Part shown: positions 16,006 through 24,270 of the stretch, piece after piece
How positions within the stretch are numbered: position 1 is the first letter of the stretch
How the letters are laid out: the number at the start of each line of letters is the position of its first letter
NCBI GenBank assembly: GCA_017619835.1
Contig: JAFZRN010000008.1
Span: 89,490 to 153,489 of the forward strand
Origin: Eubacterium sp.
Lineage (GTDB): Bacteria; Bacillota; Clostridia; Lachnospirales; Lachnospiraceae
DNA length: 64,000 nt
Direction: 5' to 3'
Translations under genes and position numbers: made by a program
The notes under the pieces: model-generated
Database searches by the model: none
What the model saw: only the letters and a program-made list of their open reading frames with translations
Told to the model about the DNA's origin: nothing

Positions 16006-16533
16006 ATGAGTATTGGTCTTCAGCGTGGAACTGTCGCTGTAGAAAAACATAATAGTGAATGGGAAGAAGCTGCAAAGCGGACTATTGAAAAATTGGATGC
16101 TCTGCTGCAGGGAGTAGCTGTAGATATACAGCATGTAGGCAGCACAGCTATAAGAGGTATCTGTGCTAAACCTATTATTGATATTGTTGTGGGTGTTTCT
16201 GATTTTGATGAGATCCTAAACCTAAGTGATATTCTTGAAGAAAATGGTTTTATATATCGTGGACAGGATCAGCCGGATCAACATCTTTATGTATGCGGTG
16301 ATGAAGAGATAAGAACTCATCATATACATGTCGTGATATATGATTCCGAGGCATGGAATAATTATTTGAACATGAGAGATTATCTGAACAGTCATGAAGA
16401 GGATGCGAAAGCATATTCTGAGTTGAAAGAAAAGTTAGCTGAGCAATATGCAGAAGATAGAATAATTTACACTGAAAAGAAAAGTGATTTTATAAAAGAT
16501 ATACTCATAAAGGCGAACAGGGAGAAAGAGTAA
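16006..16533 (+). CDS. GrpB family protein (nucleotidyltransferase fold, UPF0157)
   Basis: A 175-residue GrpB-type protein of the nucleotidyltransferase superfamily. The family hallmarks are QHVGSTAIRGICAKPIIDIVVGV at about residues 38-60 (the G-S-T and D-x-D positions of the fold) and HHIHVV near 107. Some members are fused to dephospho-CoA kinase, but the reaction of stand-alone members is unknown. The start at 16006 is preferred over an upstream in-frame ATG at 15985 because the family's N terminus matches here. It is in the same operon-like run, with 22 nt to the next gene. Confidence 0.85.
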   Translation: MSIGLQRGTVAVEKHNSEWEEAAKRTIEKLDALLQGVAVDIQHVGSTAIRGICAKPIIDIVVGVSDFDEILNLSDILEENGFIYRGQDQPDQHLYVCGDEEIRTHHIHVVIYDSEAWNNYLNMRDYLNSHEEDAKAYSELKEKLAEQYAEDRIIYTEKKSDFIKDILIKANREKE

Positions 16534-16555
16534 AAGATGATAAAGAGGAGAAAAA

Positions 16556-17077
16556 ATGCCGGTATATAAGATTAAAACTGAACGATTACTACTTCGACCA
16601 CTAACGATTGAAGATGCGGATGCAGTCTGGAAGTGGGTCAGCGATGAACGTGTGGCAATGTATATGATCTATCCAACATATACAGATAAAGAAAAACTGA
16701 TCGAATGGCTTCAGTCTATTCAGGAATTTGACGGTGAATATCTTTTTGGATATGAGAGACTATCTGATGGAGAACTGATCGGAAGCGGAAGTATAGGTCC
16801 AGATAAAAAAGAAGGATTCTGGGGTTTTGGATATAACCTTCGATACGATTGCTGGGGACTTGGTTATGCAACAGAGGCTGCAAAGGCCATGATCGATTTT
16901 GCTAAGAATGTATTTGGGATTACGCATTTTCGTTCTCGACATGCTGAACCAAATACTGCTTCAGGCCATGTGATGGAAAAGTGTGGACTGCATTTTGTTG
17001 GATATGGTGAGTTTAAGAAATTGGACGGAAGCTCTAAGATGCGTTCAAAGGAATATGAGGGAATAATAAATGTTTGA
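16556..17077 (+). CDS. GNAT family N-acetyltransferase (RimJ/RimL-like)
   Basis: A 173-residue acetyltransferase. The N terminus IKTERLLLRPLTIEDADAVWKWVSD is the standard RimL-type opening. The central WGFGYNLRYDCWGLGYATEAAKAMIDFAK (about residues 90-118) carries the acetyl-CoA loop, and HAEPNTASGHVMEKCGL near 135-150 is the closing motif. The substrate is unknown. It is preceded by a GAGGAG ribosome site and overlaps the next gene by 8 nt, implying translational coupling. Confidence 0.88.
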   Translation: MPVYKIKTERLLLRPLTIEDADAVWKWVSDERVAMYMIYPTYTDKEKLIEWLQSIQEFDGEYLFGYERLSDGELIGSGSIGPDKKEGFWGFGYNLRYDCWGLGYATEAAKAMIDFAKNVFGITHFRSRHAEPNTASGHVMEKCGLHFVGYGEFKKLDGSSKMRSKEYEGIINV

Positions 17078-17750
17078 ACTTAAGAAATTGACAGAGCATA
17101 TATGGTATATGCCTCATGAAGAAGAAAGAGATCGCCCGAATCTTGGCTATGTTAAGGGTGATAAATGGAGTCTTGCAATTGATGCAGGGCATTCTGAAGC
17201 TCATGTAAAGGAATTCTATGCTCTTTTGGAAAAAGAAAACTTACCATTACCTAGTCTTACAGTTCTGACTCATTGGCACTGGGATCACACCTTTGGAATG
17301 CACGTGGTGAGTGGGCTTTGTATAGCTAATGAAAGAACGAATAAGTATTTAGCAGAGTGGAAAGAGAAAATAGAAACGAATGGACCGGATGAGTTCTTAG
17401 GTATAAATGAGAGTATCAGAAAAGAATATGCAGATAATCGTGAGGTTATTGTTAGTCTTGCTGATATTATTTATTCGGGTGAGATGACTCTTGATCTCGG
17501 CGGGTGCAAGGTTAAGATTTTGCAGGCAGAGGCACCCCATACCGATGATTCTACTCTGGTTTATGTAATGGATGATAAAACACTTTTCCTTGGAGATTCG
17601 ACGTGTACAGATTATTACACTGGGATTAAGAGTAAGGAACTCTGCGAAAAGCTTGCAGATACGATTAAAGAGATCAATCCGGAAATTTGTGTGGAGGGAC
17701 ATTGGGTACCTGTAGAAACAGAAGATACACTTTCAGATTTGCAGAGCTGA
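17070..17750 (+). CDS. MBL fold metallo-hydrolase
   Basis: A 226-residue metallo-beta-lactamase-fold hydrolase. The zinc-binding motif is HWHWDH (His68, His70, Asp72, His73), with a further histidine in APHTDDSTLVYV near 152, Asp in LFLGDSTC near 175 and a final His in VEGHWVPVE near 210. The arrangement fits the broad glyoxalase II/quinoprotein-like branch that hydrolyses esters, thioesters or lactams. There is no signal peptide. The first codon overlaps the end of the GNAT gene. The substrate is unknown; a role in detoxification is only a guess from the neighbourhood. Confidence 0.85.
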   Translation: MFELKKLTEHIWYMPHEEERDRPNLGYVKGDKWSLAIDAGHSEAHVKEFYALLEKENLPLPSLTVLTHWHWDHTFGMHVVSGLCIANERTNKYLAEWKEKIETNGPDEFLGINESIRKEYADNREVIVSLADIIYSGEMTLDLGGCKVKILQAEAPHTDDSTLVYVMDDKTLFLGDSTCTDYYTGIKSKELCEKLADTIKEINPEICVEGHWVPVETEDTLSDLQS

Positions 17751-17764
17751 GGATTCAGATATGA

Positions 17765-18916
17765 GTGACAACCCTTGCTCTTTTGATGGGAAAAGACGAA
17801 AAAGGTAATCCCTATTCTTATGATCAGATTATGGATGCTAAAGGTCTTCTTCCGGAAAAACAGAAGATAAGGGACGATGGAATTGAAAGTCTTGATATGA
17901 TGTCATTTGAAAAGGAGATTGTAGTGACTAAGGAAGAACTTTATAAGAAGGTAATCCTAAGCACCGGAAATGAAAGCAATATTCGTCAGATATATGCAAT
18001 GAAAGATGGTGTAAAGGTATATGAAGAAAACTGGCATGGATATAAGAGTGAGGATGCGGTACATGTCATGTCGGTTACAAAGGGAGTCATGGCACTCCTG
18101 ACAGGAATTGCTATAGATCAGGGGTATATAAAAAGCGTGGATCAGAAGGTTCTAGAATTCTTTCCCGATTACGCGGTAAAGCGTGGAGAGAAGACAATCT
18201 ATGATGTTTCTTTGAAACATCTTCTGACCATGACAGCTCCGTATAAGTACCGTTCGGAACCGTGGACCAAGGTCTGTACTTCTGACGACTGGACGAAGGC
18301 GGCGCTTGATCTTCTGGGCGGACGTGCCGGGATCACCGGCGAATTCAAATATGCAACTCTCGGAATTCAGATCCTTTCCGGAATAATAGAGAGTGCAACA
18401 GGAGAAAAATGCATAGACTTTGCTAATAGCTTTCTCTTTAAACCGCTCGGAATTCCGGAGCATGTGATCCATGGTGACAGCGATAAAGAAGATCAGCTGA
18501 ACTATGTGATGGATAAGAAGCCGAGAAAGAATGAGTGGTACTCAGATCCTAAGGATACGGTTACTGCGGGCTGGGGACTCTGCTTTTCGGCCGAGGCACT
18601 TGCTAAGCTTGGAATGCTTGTTCTGGGTAAAGGAACAGTAGATGATAAGCAGATCGTATCCGAAGCCTGGATAAATGATATGATAACACCGAAACAGAAG
18701 CTTGGCGAACGTTTCGGGTATATGGAGTATGGCTATCTCTGGTATAAGCCTTTTGAAGAAAAGAATGTATATGCCGCTATAGGGGATGGCGGAAATGTAA
18801 TATATGCCAACTTTGATAAAGATATAGCTGTTGGCGTGACCGCAGTATTTAAACCGCAGGTATATGACAGAGTTCAGTTTATAGAAAAAAATGTACTACC
18901 GATAATAGAAAGTTAG
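17765..18916 (+). CDS. Serine hydrolase, beta-lactamase fold (second copy)
   Basis: A PF00144-type serine hydrolase of up to 383 residues. The nucleophile motif is SVTK (Ser103-Lys106 counted from GTG 17765), and the domain continues with LLTMTAPYKYRSEPW near 155 and YATLGIQILSGIIE near 198 (the tyrosine motif). The start is unsure: GTG 17765 and ATG 17786 are both in frame, and neither has an ideal ribosome site. It has no secretion signal. It is related to but clearly distinct from the hydrolase at 14402, so this run holds two non-identical members of the fold. Confidence in the family is high; the substrate is unknown. Confidence 0.83.
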   Translation: MTTLALLMGKDEKGNPYSYDQIMDAKGLLPEKQKIRDDGIESLDMMSFEKEIVVTKEELYKKVILSTGNESNIRQIYAMKDGVKVYEENWHGYKSEDAVHVMSVTKGVMALLTGIAIDQGYIKSVDQKVLEFFPDYAVKRGEKTIYDVSLKHLLTMTAPYKYRSEPWTKVCTSDDWTKAALDLLGGRAGITGEFKYATLGIQILSGIIESATGEKCIDFANSFLFKPLGIPEHVIHGDSDKEDQLNYVMDKKPRKNEWYSDPKDTVTAGWGLCFSAEALAKLGMLVLGKGTVDDKQIVSEAWINDMITPKQKLGERFGYMEYGYLWYKPFEEKNVYAAIGDGGNVIYANFDKDIAVGVTAVFKPQVYDRVQFIEKNVLPIIES

Positions 18917-18927
18917 GGGGTATTATC

Positions 18928-19563
18928 ATGGATGTTTCAAAGATTACAGTAAATGCACAGAACAGTATTCGTATAGATGCCGGAAAGGTGATCTATATCG
19001 ATCCGTTTGAGATTAAAGAAAGTAATAATGATGCGGATTACATCTTTATCACGCATGATCACTATGATCATTTCTCGCCCGAATCGATAGAAAAGATTAT
19101 AAAGGCTGACACGGTGATCGTGGTTCCGGAGCCCATGGCCAAGAAGCTTGATAAAAAGGTTAATGCGGCAGAAACTATTCTGGTTAAACCGGATCAGACC
19201 TATCAGACAAAGGATTTTTCTTTTGAGACCGTGAAGGCATATAATAACATGAAGCCGTTTCATGTAAAGGGTGCCGGATGGGTAGGATATATCCTCATTA
19301 TTGATGGTCAGAGAGTATATATTGCGGGTGATACCGATGCTACAAAGGATGCCGAAGAAGTAAAATGTGATATCGCACTTATACCGATTGGCGGCTTCTA
19401 TACAATGAATTATAAAGAAGCAGCAGAGCTTATCAACAAGATAAAGCCTCGATTTGTTATTCCGACTCATTATGGAAAAGTTGTCGGAAAGCCGACAGAT
19501 GGTGAAGATTTCAAAGAGCTGGTGGACGATGATATAATTGTAGAGATAAAGCTTAACGCATAA
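18928..19563 (+). CDS. MBL fold metallo-hydrolase, UlaG-like
   Basis: A 211-residue metallo-beta-lactamase-fold protein of the short UlaG-like group. The motif THDHYDHFSPES (about residues 45-56) gives the first zinc ligands. The second His/Asp positions are in YIAGDTDATKD near 130 and VIPTHYGKVVG near 180. UlaG itself is a lactonase, and other members hydrolyse cyclic phosphodiesters or are of unknown role. A GGGGG ribosome-like run precedes the ATG. It is the last gene of the enzyme run, followed by a terminator at 19626. Confidence 0.87.
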   Translation: MDVSKITVNAQNSIRIDAGKVIYIDPFEIKESNNDADYIFITHDHYDHFSPESIEKIIKADTVIVVPEPMAKKLDKKVNAAETILVKPDQTYQTKDFSFETVKAYNNMKPFHVKGAGWVGYILIIDGQRVYIAGDTDATKDAEEVKCDIALIPIGGFYTMNYKEAAELINKIKPRFVIPTHYGKVVGKPTDGEDFKELVDDDIIVEIKLNA

Positions 19564-19625
19564 AATAGTTGATTTTTCCAACTGATTGTTTTATTCTAAA
19601 TTTTAGAAATGAAAGTAACGGCAAT

Positions 19626-19658
19626 GGCGTCGATACCTTAGGGTATTGGCGCCTTTTT
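19626..19658 (+). terminator. Rho-independent terminator after the enzyme run
   Basis: A 12-bp stem with two GU pairs (19626-19637 with 19642-19653), a TTAG loop and a T-run to 19658. It separates the UlaG-like gene from the PEP/pyruvate-binding protein. Confidence 0.8.
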
Positions 19659-19696
19659 GTATTGTTTCGGGGAAAACAAGAGAAGGGAGAATTATT

Positions 19697-22309
19697 ATGG
19701 CAGCTTTTGAAGAAACAAAATCAGGAATTCCTATGATGGACGAGGCTCTGCAGTATATACGTCTCGGTGATAATGTTGTGTGGCAGGTTCCGTCGCTTGA
19801 AGAGTTCAAGGTGGTGGCAGAACGTTTTGTGGATCAGGCGATAGCCGACCACAGAAATCTTATATATATCAGATTTGCGCAGCATGAACCTATTCTGACC
19901 CCGCGCGAGGGCCTCAAGATAGAGCATGTAAAACTTTCTCACCGCTTCGAGACCTTCACTGTGGATATTCACAATCTGATAGAGCGTGAGGGGAAGGATG
20001 CGTTCTATGTGTTCGACTGTCTGTCTGAACTGGAGGCGGCATGGGCAACGGATCTTATGATGGGTAACTTCTTCCATCTGACCTGTCCTTATCTTTTCAT
20101 TCTGGATACGGTTGCCTTTTTCCCAATCATCAGAGGAAGGCATTCTTTCGATGCGATCGCCACGATAAGAGACACGACGCAGCTTTTCCTGGACGTATAT
20201 TCCGAAAAAGCTTTATCCGAAAATGACTCCGCCCCGGAAAACATTTCAGATACAGGCAATATCTACGTTCGTCCGATGAAGGTCTGGAAGCGATATTCAC
20301 CGACCATGTTCCAGCCCCACTGCCTTAATCCCGAAAACCTAAGCTTTAAGGTATTGTCAGATGGAACCGAGGTAAGTCACTTCTACAGCATAATGAATAA
20401 GTCGACCTTCAGCGATGTCGATCAGAACCAGGACAGCTGGGAAAGATTCTTCAAATCCACCCGCCGCAAGTATGAATCCGGTCAGGATGTCACGGAAGAA
20501 TGCTCTCGCATGTGCAACATTATGTTAACCAGAGATGAGAGGATGAGAAAGCTTATAAAGAATAATTTCAGGCCCGAGGATTATTTCGAGGTTCATTCGA
20601 GAATGGTAGGTACCGGAATGATAGGCGGTAAAGCCTGTGGTATGCTCCTTTCGAGAAAGATCGTGGAGAACCACCGACCGGACATCTTTGCAAGGATCGA
20701 ACCCCATGACTCCTATTACATCGGCTCCGATGTCTTCTATGCTTTCATAGTTGATAACGGCTTCTGGGATTTGAGGCTTCAGCAGCGAACCGAAGAAGGC
20801 TACTTTTCCCTTGCCGATGACTTTGCAGAGAAGATAATGTCCGGCAGGTTCTCGGGCCGCATTGAAAATGAGCTGAGAAGGATAGTAGACTACTACGGCA
20901 ATGACCCGTTCATATGCCGCTCCAGCTCCATCCTTGAAGATGGTTTCGGAAATGCCTTCGCAGGCAAATATGAATCGGTATTCTGCGGCAACATGGGAAC
21001 ACCGGAAGAAAGACTTGAAGAGTTTGAAAATGCGATAAAAGAAGTATATGCAAGTACGATGAGTGAGTCGGCTCTTGACTACAGAAAGAGGCGAGGACTC
21101 GATAAGAGAGATGAGCAGATGTCGATCCTGGTTCAGAGAGTTTCGGGCTCGAGATATGACGGCTTCTTCATGCCATGCGCAGCAGGCGTAGGTTATTCGA
21201 TGAGCCCATACAGAATTGGAAATGTAAAATCCGAATCCGGAATGCTGAGACTCGTAATGGGCCTCGGAACAGCTGCCGTAGACAGGAGGACCGGCTCGTA
21301 TCCGAGGATGGTCTCTCTGGATGCGCCTTCCAAGATAATCCATTCCACTATGGCCGACAGACAGCAGTATTCTCAGAGAATAGTAGATGGCATCAGCCTT
21401 GAGACAGGAAAACTGGAAGGCTTTGATCCGCTTAAGATAAGCGACAAATTCCCATATTATCAGAAGAAGCTGGTATATTCCCATAACTCTGATACAGAGA
21501 GAATGTTCAGGGAGCGGGGCGAAAGACGTGAGATACTCTATGTGTCATGCGAAGGACTTACAAAAAATGAGTCTCTGATGAAGGATATGAAAGAGATACT
21601 TGAGCTTATTCAGGAGCACTACGAATATCCGGTTGATACGGAATATACGATAAATATCGCTCAGGACGGAAGCTATGTTATAGACCTTCTTCAGTGCCGT
21701 CCGCTTCAGCTAACGAAGGACGGAGAAAAGGTCGACTTCCCCGAGAATGTGGATAATGAGAAGACTCTGCTTGAAACTACCGGAGTTTCCATGGGCTTTT
21801 CGAGAAAGATAAAGCTGGATGCTGTAGTCTACATCGATCCTATCAAGTATTACAACATGCCATATAAGAAAAAGTATGATATCAAAAAGGCTCTGTCGGA
21901 TGTTAACTGGTACTATAAAGGAAAGGGTAAAAAGCTGCTTCTCCTTACCCCGGGAAGGATATGTACTTCGTCTCCGGAGCTTGGCGTTCCGTCGGCATTT
22001 GCGGATATCAGTGAATTCACTGTGATAGCGGAGGTTTCCGAATCAAAGGCCGGATACATCCCCGAGCTGAGCTACGGAAGCCATATCTTCCAGGATCTGG
22101 TCGAAGCAGGCATCCTTTATACCGCAGTATTCGAGGGAAAGAATACCATAGCCTATCATCCGGAGCTTCTAGAGGCACGCGATGATATAACATCAGCCAT
22201 AACTGAACTTTCCGAAGAAAATGAAGGGATATTGCGAGTATATGATGTATCGGAGTCAGACATTTATCTTTATTATGACCTGACGGCCGAAAGGCTCCTT
22301 ATTCATTAA
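19697..22309 (+). CDS. PEP/pyruvate-binding domain protein without a phosphohistidine domain
   Basis: An 870-residue protein. The first 200 or so residues resemble a degenerate RecA/KaiC-like region (SGIPMMDEALQYIRLGDNVVWQ). The middle is the ATP-grasp domain of pyruvate phosphate dikinase/PEP synthase (GMIGGKACGMLLSRKIV near 325; FICRSSSILEDGFGNAFAGKYESVF near 410-434; the closing YVIDLLQCRPLQL near 665). A C-terminal domain of about 170 residues follows (SSPELGVPSAFADISEF, then ELSYGSHIFQDLVEAGILY). No swivelling phosphohistidine domain or PEP-binding barrel is seen, so it cannot perform the full dikinase reaction. The ATG at 19697 follows AGAAGGGAG. The function is unknown; an ATP-dependent phosphorylation or ligation is a guess. 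Confidence 0.75.
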   Translation: MAAFEETKSGIPMMDEALQYIRLGDNVVWQVPSLEEFKVVAERFVDQAIADHRNLIYIRFAQHEPILTPREGLKIEHVKLSHRFETFTVDIHNLIEREGKDAFYVFDCLSELEAAWATDLMMGNFFHLTCPYLFILDTVAFFPIIRGRHSFDAIATIRDTTQLFLDVYSEKALSENDSAPENISDTGNIYVRPMKVWKRYSPTMFQPHCLNPENLSFKVLSDGTEVSHFYSIMNKSTFSDVDQNQDSWERFFKSTRRKYESGQDVTEECSRMCNIMLTRDERMRKLIKNNFRPEDYFEVHSRMVGTGMIGGKACGMLLSRKIVENHRPDIFARIEPHDSYYIGSDVFYAFIVDNGFWDLRLQQRTEEGYFSLADDFAEKIMSGRFSGRIENELRRIVDYYGNDPFICRSSSILEDGFGNAFAGKYESVFCGNMGTPEERLEEFENAIKEVYASTMSESALDYRKRRGLDKRDEQMSILVQRVSGSRYDGFFMPCAAGVGYSMSPYRIGNVKSESGMLRLVMGLGTAAVDRRTGSYPRMVSLDAPSKIIHSTMADRQQYSQRIVDGISLETGKLEGFDPLKISDKFPYYQKKLVYSHNSDTERMFRERGERREILYVSCEGLTKNESLMKDMKEILELIQEHYEYPVDTEYTINIAQDGSYVIDLLQCRPLQLTKDGEKVDFPENVDNEKTLLETTGVSMGFSRKIKLDAVVYIDPIKYYNMPYKKKYDIKKALSDVNWYYKGKGKKLLLLTPGRICTSSPELGVPSAFADISEFTVIAEVSESKAGYIPELSYGSHIFQDLVEAGILYTAVFEGKNTIAYHPELLEARDDITSAITELSEENEGILRVYDVSESDIYLYYDLTAERLLIH

Positions 22310-22378
22310 ATCCGTTCTTTTAATACACCCGAATCTATGGTAAGATTAAACTCCAAGGTTTTATTGGGGAGGTGTTAC

Positions 22379-23008
22379 ATGAACGAGAATATTATTAAGA
22401 GAAATGAGCTTCTTGCCCAGAAGGTCATCAAGGGGCTTGAGTCTCGTAACATGAGCGGATACTATGCCGCAACGAAGGAGGAGGCTCTCAAAAAAGCGCT
22501 GGAGCTTATTCCGGAGGGTTCATCGGTTACTATGGGCGGGGCTATGAGTGCTCATGAGATCGGATTGGTCGATGTGATGAAGTCCGGTAATTATGATTTT
22601 ATAGATCGTGATCAGTATGAGGATAAAAGAGCAGCCATGCTGGCTGCATATGATGCGGATGTTTTCCTCGTAAGTGCAAATGCCATGACGGATGACGGCG
22701 TTATCGTAAGTATAGACGGAAATGCCAACAGAGTATCGGCTATTGCGCAGGGTCCGAAGAAGGTAGTATTCATTGTCGGAATGAATAAGATCTGTAACGA
22801 TGTGGATGCTGCAATGAAGAGAGCGAGAAATGTTGCCGCACCGATAAATGCCCAGCGTTTCGGACTTTCGACACCTTGCAGCAAGACCGGAGCATGCTTT
22901 AACTGCAAGTCCCCGGATACCATCTGCTGCCAGATTCTCATAACAAGATTTTCAAAGCATGAAGGACGAATTCATGTGATCCTTGTTAATGATAATCTCG
23001 GATTTTAA
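22379..23008 (+). CDS. LUD domain protein (lactate-utilisation family)
   Basis: A 209-residue single-domain protein of the LUD/LutC superfamily. Recognisable segments are VTMGGAMSAHEIGL near residue 47, DVFLVSANAMTDDGVIVSIDG near 100 and KVVFIVGMNKI near 130. A cysteine cluster (STPCSKTGACFNCKSPDTICC near 160-180) is characteristic of the stand-alone Clostridia version and may bind metal. LutC-type proteins act with iron-sulfur partners in lactate oxidation, but no LutA or LutB gene is adjacent, so the role is unclear. The start at 22379 has GGGGAGG upstream. It lies 69 nt after the PEP/pyruvate-binding protein gene. Confidence 0.82.
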   Translation: MNENIIKRNELLAQKVIKGLESRNMSGYYAATKEEALKKALELIPEGSSVTMGGAMSAHEIGLVDVMKSGNYDFIDRDQYEDKRAAMLAAYDADVFLVSANAMTDDGVIVSIDGNANRVSAIAQGPKKVVFIVGMNKICNDVDAAMKRARNVAAPINAQRFGLSTPCSKTGACFNCKSPDTICCQILITRFSKHEGRIHVILVNDNLGF

Positions 23009-23149
23009 ACTGAATATCACGACCATAGCAAAAAAAAGCGAAAAATATAAAAAACCTGTATGAATTTCCCGCAAAAAGTAGTATTATATACACATGCAGC
23101 ATTTTGACACTAGAAGTAAGGACATGATGTATTAAGGGTTTACAAAGTA

Positions 23150-24220
23150 GTGGGAATAGTTAGTTTAATCAACAGGGATATTGCAGCAGAAAACGAAACT
23201 AAAAGAGTCATAGTAGCTCTGCGTATACTACTTATAGTTGTTTTCATTGCGTTTACCGTGGATACGCTGCTTGCCGGCCCCGGTGCGGTACAGATGTATC
23301 CATATAGGATATTTGGTCTTCTCGGAGCAAATATATTTATTTTTGTGCTTACATATCATTCAAAAACAAGAACAGCACTATGGTCTTTTGTGCTGTTCTT
23401 ATTTCTTTGGACTATTCTTATGATCCCGGTTTACGGCTGGAGTGCAGGAATGCAGAACTACTACATCATCATCCTGATGCTCACGTTTTTCGCCAGCCAC
23501 AGCAGCAGTCTGAAGAAGTTTATCTATGCGGGATTTGTGCTTGTGTTCAGGATCCTTACTATCCTGATCTATGGCGGAATGAATTCCGAGATCGTTACCA
23601 GTCCTTTTTTAAACAAATGTATTCAGATATCCAATATATCAGCTGTTTTTATTTCCATCATTCTCATATCCTACATTTTCAGTAAGAAAGAGTCTGACGA
23701 AGAAAACAAGCTGATGAAATATAATGACCGCCTCAAAAAAGAGGCGAATACAGACAGGCTCACAGGTCTTTTCAACAGAAGAAGAGCCGAAGAGTATCTT
23801 AAACAGGTTACCCAGGACAGTGAGTCTCATGCCGTCAGTGTTGCCATTGGTGATATCGACTTCTTTAAGAAGGTAAATGATACCTATGGCCATGATGTAG
23901 GAGACGAGGTCCTTAAGTTTGTCGCCAACAAAATGAGAGAAAGCTGCGGAAGCGAAACATTTCTGGCAAGATGGGGCGGAGAAGAGTTTCTGCTGGTATT
24001 TCCCAATAGTAACGGTGACGACGCATACATTGCTCTGGAAAAGCTCAGAAATGAGCTGGAAGAGAGCGAGATAAAGGTAAAGGACATAGTGATCAGGCTG
24101 ACTATGACTTTCGGTCTCTCGGAATTCTCATTCAACAAGGGTGAGAAACATACCGTAAAGGAAGCTGATGAAAAGCTGTACATGGGTAAAGCAAACGGCA
24201 GGAATCAGGTCGTTTATTAA
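23150..24220 (+). CDS. Membrane diguanylate cyclase (GGDEF)
   Basis: A 356-residue protein with an N-terminal membrane module of about six helices (residues 20-185), a short linker (EENKLMKYNDRLKKEANTDRLTGLFNRRRAEEYL) and a C-terminal GGDEF domain. The active-site motif is intact as RWGGEEFLLVF near residue 275, preceded by GDIDFFKKVNDTYGHDVGD near 240. It therefore likely makes cyclic di-GMP in response to a membrane signal. The position five residues upstream of GGEEF lacks RxxD, so there is no canonical product-inhibition site. The start is GTG at 23150. It stands alone between the LUD gene and the EF-G paralogue. Confidence 0.88.
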   Translation: MGIVSLINRDIAAENETKRVIVALRILLIVVFIAFTVDTLLAGPGAVQMYPYRIFGLLGANIFIFVLTYHSKTRTALWSFVLFLFLWTILMIPVYGWSAGMQNYYIIILMLTFFASHSSSLKKFIYAGFVLVFRILTILIYGGMNSEIVTSPFLNKCIQISNISAVFISIILISYIFSKKESDEENKLMKYNDRLKKEANTDRLTGLFNRRRAEEYLKQVTQDSESHAVSVAIGDIDFFKKVNDTYGHDVGDEVLKFVANKMRESCGSETFLARWGGEEFLLVFPNSNGDDAYIALEKLRNELEESEIKVKDIVIRLTMTFGLSEFSFNKGEKHTVKEADEKLYMGKANGRNQVVY

Positions 24221-24270
24221 TAAGACGGTGGTTACATTACTATATTACTTAAAGACGAGGAGGTATAAGC

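Noticed and set aside
20525-21484. Minus-strand open frame of 319 codons inside the PEP/pyruvate-binding gene
   Set aside because: The plus-strand protein has clear ATP-grasp motifs through the same bases; the antisense product resembles nothing.
23009-23149. Promoter for the diguanylate cyclase
   Set aside because: TATTAT-like boxes occur near 23082, but no matching -35 is clear in this AT-rich stretch, so it was not listed.
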